DNA from: Sulfurivirga caldicuralii | GTDB lineage: Bacteria; Pseudomonadota; Gammaproteobacteria; Thiomicrospirales; Thiomicrospiraceae | Length of the DNA: 7,511 bases | Direction of reading: 5' to 3' | NCBI GenBank assembly: GCA_015661715.1 | Contig: DQVN01000077.1 | Coordinates: forward strand, 1-7,511 | In this document: positions 1 through 5,549 of the stretch, piece by piece | How positions within the stretch are numbered: the first letter of the stretch is position 1 | How the letters are laid out: each line of letters begins with the position of its first letter | The notes under the pieces: generated by a model | Seen by the model: the letters and a program-made list of their open reading frames with translations, nothing else | The model's database searches: none | What the model was told of the DNA's origin: nothing | Made by a program: the position numbers and the translations under genes

Positions 1-974
1 GCGATGTCATACAACACGAACATGCCCAATGTGACAAACCCCATGTGCGAGATGGATGAATAGGCCACCAGTTTTTTCATATCATGCTGCACCAAGGCGA
101 TAAAGCCGATATAGACGATGGCGATCAATGAGAGCACAATCACAAGCCAATCCAACGCCATGGCCGCATCGGGTGTAATCGGCAGGCTGAAGCGCACAAA
201 GCCATAGCCCCCCATCTTCAGCATGATCGCCGCCAGCACAACAGAACCGGCCGTGGGCGCTTCTACGTGAGCATCCGGTAGCCACGTATGAACTGGAAAC
301 ATGGGAATCTTGACCGCAAACGCAATAAAGAACGCCAGGAAAATCAGAATTTGCGCTGTCATACCCAACTGCAGGCTGTGGAAGTCCAAAATAGAGAAGC
401 TGCCTACCTGATAGTACATATACAGGAAAGAGACCAGCATGAAGACGGAGCCGAAGAATGTGTACAGGAAGAACTTAATCGTCGCATACACACGCCGTGG
501 ACCACCCCACTTACCAATCACGATAAACATAGGAATCAGCAGGGCTTCCCAGAATACATAAAACAGCACTGCATCCAGGGCGACGAACACACCGGTCATC
601 AGCCCCTGCATGATCAGGAAAGCCCCCATGTACTGCTCCACCCGCTCTTTGATCACCTCCCAGGCGGAAGCAATCACCAAAACCTGGGTAAAGGTGGTCA
701 GCAGGACCAACGGCATGGACAGGCCGTCCACACCCAAAAAGTACTGAATGTGATAAGTCGGAATCCAATCGATCTTTTCTACGAACTGCATGGCCGCCGT
801 GGAGCGATCAAACGCAAACCACAACGGCAGCGACAGCAGAAATGTGACAATCGCCGCCCCGAGAGACACCCACTTTGCCAGGGTCGGATTATTGCGCCCG
901 GCAAACAGAACGATCACACCCGCAATGATCGGCAGCCAGATCAGCGTACTGAGAATAGGGTATCCAACTGACAT
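1..974 (-). CDS. nuoM: NADH:quinone oxidoreductase subunit M, 3' end outside window (partial)
   Basis: Antiporter-like membrane subunit of complex I, homologous to mitochondrial ND4 and Mrp antiporter subunits; it forms one proton channel in the membrane arm. About 324 N-terminal residues are visible, reading without a stop from ATG at 974 to the window edge, so the last third is missing. The protein is almost wholly hydrophobic, with about nine or ten membrane segments. Family signatures are clear: LGVDGLSMPLVLL near residues 80-92, FWEALLIPMF with the essential glutamate at 143, VKIPMFPVHTWLPDAHVEAP with the channel lysine at 222, and LKMGGYG with Lys253. These correspond to E. coli Glu144, Lys234 and Lys265. 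The TM12 glutamate lies in the missing part. The start is supported by AAAGGA ten bases upstream and by the family's usual N-terminus. It follows nuoL after 44 bases; nuoN is expected next. Identification is very secure. Confidence 0.97.
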   Translation of the reverse strand, partial: MSVGYPILSTLIWLPIIAGVIVLFAGRNNPTLAKWVSLGAAIVTFLLSLPLWFAFDRSTAAMQFVEKIDWIPTYHIQYFLGVDGLSMPLVLLTTFTQVLVIASAWEVIKERVEQYMGAFLIMQGLMTGVFVALDAVLFYVFWEALLIPMFIVIGKWGGPRRVYATIKFFLYTFFGSVFMLVSFLYMYYQVGSFSILDFHSLQLGMTAQILIFLAFFIAFAVKIPMFPVHTWLPDAHVEAPTAGSVVLAAIMLKMGGYGFVRFSLPITPDAAMALDWLVIVLSLIAIVYIGFIALVQHDMKKLVAYSSISHMGFVTLGMFVLYDI

Positions 975-1018
975 AGAACAGGATTCCTTTTAGTTATCTC
1001 TTTTTTATTATGAACTGC
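975..1018 (-). other. nuoL-nuoM intergenic spacer, A/T-rich
   Basis: This 44-base gap is the largest in the window and much richer in A/T than the genes around it, with a run of six A on the minus strand (1001-1006). I see no hairpin followed by a T run in the direction of transcription, so it does not look like a terminator. It holds the nuoM ribosome binding site. A role in messenger processing is possible but unproven. Confidence 0.5.
985..990 (-). promoter_or_regulatory. Ribosome binding site of nuoM
   Basis: AAAGGA on the minus strand lies ten bases before the nuoM ATG at 974, inside the short A/T-rich spacer after nuoL. Because the spacer is longer than the others, nuoM probably starts by its own ribosome loading rather than by stop-start overlap. 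Confidence 0.7.
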
Positions 1019-2995
1019 TTACCACAGTGTCCACAGTAATAACACCAGCAGACCAAATATCATGGCAAATGCATAGTGGTACAGATAGCCGGTCTGAATC
1101 TGGCGCCAGCTCCGGGCCGCGACAGAAACCGCATTGGCGGAACCATTGACGATCCACCCATCAATAATAGTCTGATCAATGACCTTCCAGAAAAACTCTC
1201 CCAGCCTGCGACTACCTCTAACAAACACCATCTCATTGAAACGATCGAAACCATAGCCGGACACCAGCATGGAGTAACACGGCATGCAGGCCTTTTGGAT
1301 CTTACCAGGTAGGGACGGATTAATGATATAGAGATAGTATGCCAAGGCCACACCTGCAAATGCCAACCATACTGGCAATGTCATGAAGCCATGCAACACC
1401 ATGGCGAAAGCACCCTGGTAATCGTTGTCATAAATAGCACGCAGGACATCATGTTGTGGCAACACCTTGACGGCATCGGCAAAGTAACTGCCCGAGAGTA
1501 CGCCGTCGATCATGGGCCATCCCACCAACACAGCCGGAATAGAGAGCAAGATCAATGGCACGGTCACCACCTTAGGGGACTCGTGGATCTGATGGGTACG
1601 CACATATTCACTTTCCGGCGCATGGAACACCAAAAAGAACATGCGGAATGAATAGAACGCCGTCACAAACACACCGGCCACCAGTAACAGATGCGCGAAT
1701 CCAGCACCGAACTGGTCCGATGCTGCAGTGGCCATCAGGATTGAGTCTTTCGAGAAAAAGCCGGAGAAGCCCGGAAAACCGATCAGCGCCAGTGAACCGA
1801 TCAACATCGCCCAATAGGTGATCGGCATATACTTTTTCAAACCACCCATATTGCGGATGTCCTGATCATGGTGCATGGCAATGATCACGGAGCCCGCCGC
1901 CAAGAACAGCAACGCCTTGAAGAAAGCGTGGGTCACCACATGGAACATCCCGGCCGCATAGGCGGAGACCCCCAAAGCCGCTGTCATATAGCCCAACTGA
2001 GACAGGGTGGAATAGGCCACCACCCGCTTAATGTCGTTCTGCACAATACCCAGCAGGCCCATCATAAATGCGGTGATGGCACCAACCAGCAACACAACGC
2101 TCAATGCCACCTCAGACAGTTCATAAGCGGGCGAAAAACGCGCCACCATGAAGATACCCGCTGTCACCATGGTCGCAGCATGGATCAGGGCTGAAATGGG
2201 TGTCGGGCCCTCCATGGACTCCGGCAGCCACACATGCAGGGGCATCTGCGCCGACTTACCCATCGCCCCCACAAACAGAAGCAGCGTGGCGGCCGTGATT
2301 ACCGACACTTCACCCCAACCGAAGTCAATGGTGGCGTTTTTGTGCTCATCCAGCTTGGCAAAAAATTCATAGTAGTCTAGGGTACCGAAATACATCACGA
2401 TCACGGCAATCCCCAGGATAAAGCCGAAATCACCGACCCGGTTAACCAGGAAAGCTTTCAGATTGGCTTGAATAGCCGATTCACGCTTCATGTAGAAACC
2501 AATCAGCAGATAGGAGACCAAACCAACCGCTTCCCAACCGAAAAACAATTGCATGAAGTTATTGGCCAGCACCAGAGCGAGCATGGAGAAGGTAAACAGC
2601 GAAATATAGCTGAAGAAGCGCTGGTAATAAGGATTGTCATGAGGATAATCCTCATCATGATCCATATAACCGATGGTATAGATATGCACCATCAGCGACA
2701 CAAATGTCACCACCAAAATCATGGTGGCTGACAGACTGTCCACCAGATAACCGATCTCGAATTTGATGCCATCGCTGATCATCCAGGTATAGAGGGAAGC
2801 ATTGTAGGGCGCATGTCCCTCAACAATGAACAGCCAGAAGACCCATGCGGATAGAAGGGTAGAAATGGCCACACCCGCTATGGTGACCGTGTGTGCGCCC
2901 TTACGTCCAATCTGTCGGCCAAACAAGCCCGCAATAATCGAGCCTACAAGCGGCGCCAGCAAGATGATGGTCAGAACAGTATGTAATGCTGTCAT
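1019..2995 (-). CDS. nuoL: NADH:quinone oxidoreductase subunit L, antiporter-like proton channel with lateral helix
   Basis: Distal membrane subunit of complex I, homologous to ND5 and MrpA; it moves protons and its long C-terminal helix braces the membrane arm. The gene is complete at 658 residues, a little longer than E. coli NuoL (about 613). Channel residues are present: Glu155 in FGWEAVGL, Lys246 in GKSAQMPLHVWLPESMEGPTP, Lys359 in HAFFKALLF and Lys415 in GFFSKDSIL, matching E. coli Glu144, Lys229, Lys342 and Lys399. SALIHAATMVTAG (267-279) and QNDIKRVVAYSTLSQLGYM (318-336) are further hallmarks. The C-terminal part has the expected amphipathic stretch (about 580-635) and a final membrane helix ending LLVLLLWTLW. 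An unusual CMPC pair sits at 570-573. The ATG at 2995 has AAGGGG nine bases upstream, formed by the last codons of nuoK, only six bases away. Identification is very secure. Confidence 0.98.
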   Translation of the reverse strand: MTALHTVLTIILLAPLVGSIIAGLFGRQIGRKGAHTVTIAGVAISTLLSAWVFWLFIVEGHAPYNASLYTWMISDGIKFEIGYLVDSLSATMILVVTFVSLMVHIYTIGYMDHDEDYPHDNPYYQRFFSYISLFTFSMLALVLANNFMQLFFGWEAVGLVSYLLIGFYMKRESAIQANLKAFLVNRVGDFGFILGIAVIVMYFGTLDYYEFFAKLDEHKNATIDFGWGEVSVITAATLLLFVGAMGKSAQMPLHVWLPESMEGPTPISALIHAATMVTAGIFMVARFSPAYELSEVALSVVLLVGAITAFMMGLLGIVQNDIKRVVAYSTLSQLGYMTAALGVSAYAAGMFHVVTHAFFKALLFLAAGSVIIAMHHDQDIRNMGGLKKYMPITYWAMLIGSLALIGFPGFSGFFSKDSILMATAASDQFGAGFAHLLLVAGVFVTAFYSFRMFFLVFHAPESEYVRTHQIHESPKVVTVPLILLSIPAVLVGWPMIDGVLSGSYFADAVKVLPQHDVLRAIYDNDYQGAFAMVLHGFMTLPVWLAFAGVALAYYLYIINPSLPGKIQKACMPCYSMLVSGYGFDRFNEMVFVRGSRRLGEFFWKVIDQTIIDGWIVNGSANAVSVAARSWRQIQTGYLYHYAFAMIFGLLVLLLWTLW

Positions 2996-3001
2996 GCTCG
3001 A

Positions 3002-3307
3002 TTACCCCTTCAACTCGTCCAGGTCATCCACACGGATCTGTCTGCGGTGGCGGAAAACCAACACCAGAATCGCCAAACCAATGGCGGCCTCTGCCGCGGC
3101 CACGGTCAAAATAAAAAAGACGAAAATCTGACCCTGGACATCATTCAAATAGTGACTAAAAGCCACCAGATTGGTGTTCACTGCCAGCAACATCAGCTCA
3201 ATACACATCAAGATCAAGACCAGGTTTTTCCTGTTGAGGAAAATGCCGGCCATACTAATTACGAACAGCACCGCAGCAAACAATAAGTAATCCGACAACA
3301 TGATCAC
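3002..3307 (-). CDS. nuoK: NADH:quinone oxidoreductase subunit K
   Basis: Small three-helix membrane subunit of complex I, homologous to ND4L and MrpC, which helps carry charge from the quinone site to the antiporter-like subunits. The two buried glutamates are present: Glu37 in [10 protein letters not shown] and Glu73 in [13 protein letters not shown], matching E. coli Glu36 and Glu72. The GIFLNRKN loop (21-28) and the charged end [16 protein letters not shown] are typical. I prefer the GTG at 3307, giving 101 residues and an N-terminus MIMLSDYL that resembles the usual MIPLSHYL. It is eight bases after GAGGAG and its GTGA overlaps the nuoJ stop by four bases. The in-frame ATG at 3301 would give 99 residues and is 14 bases from the same site. 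Function is certain; the exact start is probable. Confidence 0.97.
   Translation of the reverse strand: MIMLSDYLLFAAVLFVISMAGIFLNRKNLVLILMCIELMLLAVNTNLVAFSHYLNDVQGQIFVFFILTVAAAEAAIGLAILVLVFRHRRQIRVDDLDELKG
3005..3010 (-). promoter_or_regulatory. Ribosome binding site of nuoL, within the nuoK end
   Basis: AAGGGG on the minus strand forms the last two sense codons of nuoK (Lys-Gly) and lies nine bases before the nuoL ATG at 2995. The stop of nuoK falls between them, so termination and re-initiation are probably coupled. Confidence 0.65.
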
Positions 3308-3954
3308 GAGCGCTTCTCCTCTGCTTCCCCCTGCTCGACCCGATCCGGCTCAACTTCAGGTGCCATCTTTACCATGGTCAGGCGATCTTCAGCACACACC
3401 CGCACCTGTGCATCAATATCCTGATAAAGCGCTTCTGAAGGTGCTCGTCGGCGCAAGGTCAGCGCAATGGCCGCCACAATCCCCACCAGCAGCAGCACAG
3501 CGGCCAGCACAAAGGCATAGGCATGCTGGGTATACAATGGGACCGCAATCGCCTTAGTATTACTATAATCCTCACCATGCACCGGCGGCAGGCCAGTCTT
3601 ATCCAAACCAAAATGTTCCGGACCGACCACCAGATAGATCAATCCGAACACCACCAGAGAAACGATGATCCCAATGGGCAAATATTGGGCAAACCCCTCT
3701 TTCATCTCCGCCAGATTGATATCCAGCATCATTACCACAAACAGAAACAGCACCAATACCGCGCCCACATAGACCAGGATCAATACCAGCCCCAAGAATT
3801 CCGCCTGAGCCATCAGCCACACCCCTGCGGCGCTGACAAATGTCAGCACCAACCATAGGGCAGCCTTGACCGGGTTGCGCACTGTTATCATCATCACCGC
3901 GGCCAGAACGGCAATCCCGGCAAACCCATAGAACACCAACTGTGCAAAACTCAT
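3304..3954 (-). CDS. nuoJ: NADH:quinone oxidoreductase subunit J
   Basis: Membrane subunit of complex I homologous to ND6, packed between NuoA/NuoH and NuoK. Its third helix changes shape during turnover and links quinone chemistry to proton movement. The protein has 216 residues, with about five membrane segments (roughly 5-25, 30-49, 54-77, 91-112 and 146-167). The family signature [20 protein letters not shown] (58-77) contains the conserved Tyr62 and glycine of the flexible helix; [10 protein letters not shown] (26-35) is also typical. A charged, non-membrane tail of about 49 residues follows (168-216), including [17 protein letters not shown], somewhat longer than in E. coli NuoJ (184 residues in total). 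The ATG at 3954 is preceded by a G-rich stretch but lacks a textbook spacing. It starts 15 bases after nuoI and its TGA overlaps the nuoK GTG. Identification is very secure. Confidence 0.97.
   Translation of the reverse strand: MSFAQLVFYGFAGIAVLAAVMMITVRNPVKAALWLVLTFVSAAGVWLMAQAEFLGLVLILVYVGAVLVLFLFVVMMLDINLAEMKEGFAQYLPIGIIVSLVVFGLIYLVVGPEHFGLDKTGLPPVHGEDYSNTKAIAVPLYTQHAYAFVLAAVLLLVGIVAAIALTLRRRAPSEALYQDIDAQVRVCAEDRLTMVKMAPEVEPDRVEQGEAEEKRS
3316..3321 (-). promoter_or_regulatory. Ribosome binding site deciding the nuoK start
   Basis: GAGGAG on the minus strand, inside the end of nuoJ, lies eight bases before the GTG at 3307 and 14 before the ATG at 3301. The spacing favours the GTG start that overlaps the nuoJ stop codon. 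Confidence 0.65.
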
Positions 3955-3969
3955 CTCTCCACCCCACCC

Positions 3970-4461
3970 TTAGCGGTACTTTGCATCCGCCGCCTTGTCA
4001 GCGGCGATGATCTGCTCGTGCTTATCACCAAAGGCCAGCAGTTTCTCTTTGGTCATAATGTTCTCGCCACGCTCCCAGAAGACATATTCAAAGACCCGTG
4101 ACTCCACAATGGCATCCACCGGGCACGCCTCCTCGCAGAAACCGCAGTAAATACACTTGAACATGTCGATGTCATACCGGGTAGTGCGCCGTGTGCCATC
4201 TTCACGCTCTTCGGACTCAATGGTGATGGCATTGGCCGGACAAACCGCTTCGCACAACTTACAAGCGATACAGCGCTCCTCGCCATTTTCATAACGCCGC
4301 AGCGCGTGGTGACCACGGAAACGGAAGGAAATGGGGGTCTTTTCCTCCGGATAGCGAACTGTAATCTTAGGCTTGAACAGATATTTCCCGGTAACGGCCA
4401 ACCCCTTGAACAGCTCGATCAGGCCAAAGGTCTTAATCCAGTGTCGAATGCTATTGCTCAT
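3970..4461 (-). CDS. nuoI: NADH:quinone oxidoreductase subunit I, 2x[4Fe-4S] ferredoxin-type
   Basis: Peripheral-arm subunit of complex I, homologous to TYKY/NDUFS8, carrying clusters N6a and N6b that pass electrons from NuoG towards N2 in NuoB. The protein has 163 residues, a common length outside the enterics (E. coli about 180). Two cluster motifs are intact: Cys64, Cys67, Cys70 and Cys74 in [12 protein letters not shown], and Cys103, Cys106, Cys109 and Cys113 in [16 protein letters not shown]. As in 8Fe ferredoxins, the last cysteine of each motif should ligate the other cluster. The N-terminal helix (about 5-30) lies against the membrane in known structures, and [17 protein letters not shown] just before the first motif is strongly conserved in the family. 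ATG at 4461 has GAGGA eight bases upstream, overlapping the nuoH stop. Soluble and cytoplasmic. Identification is very secure. Confidence 0.98.
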   Translation of the reverse strand: MSNSIRHWIKTFGLIELFKGLAVTGKYLFKPKITVRYPEEKTPISFRFRGHHALRRYENGEERCIACKLCEAVCPANAITIESEEREDGTRRTTRYDIDMFKCIYCGFCEEACPVDAIVESRVFEYVFWERGENIMTKEKLLAFGDKHEQIIAADKAADAKYR

Positions 4462-4469
4462 CAGCCTGT

Positions 4470-4474
4470 TCCTC
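4470..4474 (-). promoter_or_regulatory. Ribosome binding site of nuoI, overlapping the nuoH stop
   Basis: GAGGA on the minus strand lies eight bases before the nuoI ATG at 4461. Its first two bases belong to the TGA stop of nuoH, so ribosomes ending nuoH are placed directly on the nuoI signal. Confidence 0.7.
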
Positions 4475-5534
4475 AGTTAAACCAGGGCCCCACTTTGAAG
4501 TAATGCAGCAGCATTACCACAAAGACCCAGACAATCGTCAATGGAATAAACACCTTCCACCCCAACCGCATCAATTGATCATAACGATAGCGGGGGAAGG
4601 TGGCCCGGAACCACAGGAAGACGAACAGCAGAAACGCCACTTTCAGCGCCAGCCACCAAAATGCCGGCACCCAGGCAAACAGGGTTTCCAGCAGCGGAAT
4701 GCCTTCAAACGGTGACAGCCACCCGCCCAGGAACATGATGGCGGTCATATAGGAGATCAGAATCATCATGGCATATTCCGCCAGGAAGAAAACGGCAAAT
4801 GCCATGCCTGAATATTCCACATGGAATCCAGCAACGATTTCTGACTCACCTTCAGCAATATCAAACGGCGCCCGGTTGGTTTCCGCCACACCCGCGATAA
4901 AGTAGACGACAAACATGGGCAGCAAGGGAATCAAGTACCAGTGCCAGATACCCCCTTGCTGTCCCTCCACAATTTTGCTTAAGTTCATGGTGTCCGCCAC
5001 CATCAGCACGGTCACCAACGCAAAGCCCATGGCAATCTCATAGGAGATCTTCTGCGCAGAGGAACGTAAACCGCCCAAAAAGGCATACTTAGAGTTGGAT
5101 GCCCAACCAGACACCACCACGCCATAGACCGTAATCGAAGCAATGGCGAGCACATAGAGGACACCAGCATCAATATCGGCCACCACCCAGCCCGGAGCAA
5201 AGGGCACCACCGCCCAGACAGCAATTGCCGGCGCAATGGCCAGAATTGGCGCAATCAAGAATAAATAGAGGTTTGACTGGCTGGGGAGGACGATCTCCTT
5301 GAACATCAGCTTGACGGCATCCGCAATGGGCTGCAGCAAACCATAAGGCCCCACCCGGTTAGGCCCCATACGCACCTGCATATAGGCGATCACCTTGCGC
5401 TCCGCATAGGTCAGATAGGCCACCGCCAGCATGATCGGCAGAATCACGACTACGGCCTGAATCAACAGCGTAATCAGAATGGCCAACCAGTCCCACATCC
5501 AACCGGAAAGCCACTGTTGCAATGCTTCAAACAT
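4473..5534 (-). CDS. nuoH: NADH:quinone oxidoreductase subunit H
   Basis: Membrane subunit of complex I homologous to ND1; it anchors the peripheral arm and forms most of the quinone entry channel and the first part of the charge path. From the ATG at 5534 it has 353 residues with about eight or nine membrane segments. Signatures are intact: [20 protein letters not shown] (43-62), [19 protein letters not shown] (143-161) followed by SYEIAMG, the charged loop [15 protein letters not shown] (218-232) facing the quinone site, and [17 protein letters not shown] near the C-terminus. An in-frame GTG at 5546 would add four residues (MRQL) but has no ribosome binding site. The ATG has TGAGG six bases upstream, so I chose it. 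It follows nuoG by 15 bases and precedes nuoI by 11. Function is certain; the start is likely. Confidence 0.97.
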   Translation of the reverse strand: MFEALQQWLSGWMWDWLAILITLLIQAVVVILPIMLAVAYLTYAERKVIAYMQVRMGPNRVGPYGLLQPIADAVKLMFKEIVLPSQSNLYLFLIAPILAIAPAIAVWAVVPFAPGWVVADIDAGVLYVLAIASITVYGVVVSGWASNSKYAFLGGLRSSAQKISYEIAMGFALVTVLMVADTMNLSKIVEGQQGGIWHWYLIPLLPMFVVYFIAGVAETNRAPFDIAEGESEIVAGFHVEYSGMAFAVFFLAEYAMMILISYMTAIMFLGGWLSPFEGIPLLETLFAWVPAFWWLALKVAFLLFVFLWFRATFPRYRYDQLMRLGWKVFIPLTIVWVFVVMLLHYFKVGPWFN

Positions 5535-5540
5535 AAGCTG

Positions 5541-5545
5541 CCTCA
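5541..5545 (-). promoter_or_regulatory. Ribosome binding site deciding the nuoH start
   Basis: TGAGG on the minus strand lies in the nuoG-nuoH gap, six bases before the ATG at 5534. It overlaps the alternative GTG codon at 5546, which therefore cannot use it. This supports the shorter 353-residue NuoH. Confidence 0.7.
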
Positions 5546-5549
5546 CACA

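Noticed and set aside
288..971. A 227-codon open frame on the plus strand opposite nuoM
   Set aside because: It lies wholly antisense to nuoM, whose protein matches its family throughout. The predicted product is rich in Gln, His, Arg and Asn, the usual result of reading hydrophobic membrane genes backwards, and has no recognisable domain.
1868..2194. A 108-codon plus-strand frame rich in His and Gln opposite nuoL
   Set aside because: A histidine-rich product could suggest metal binding, but it is antisense to the most conserved part of nuoL and its composition mirrors that gene's codons.
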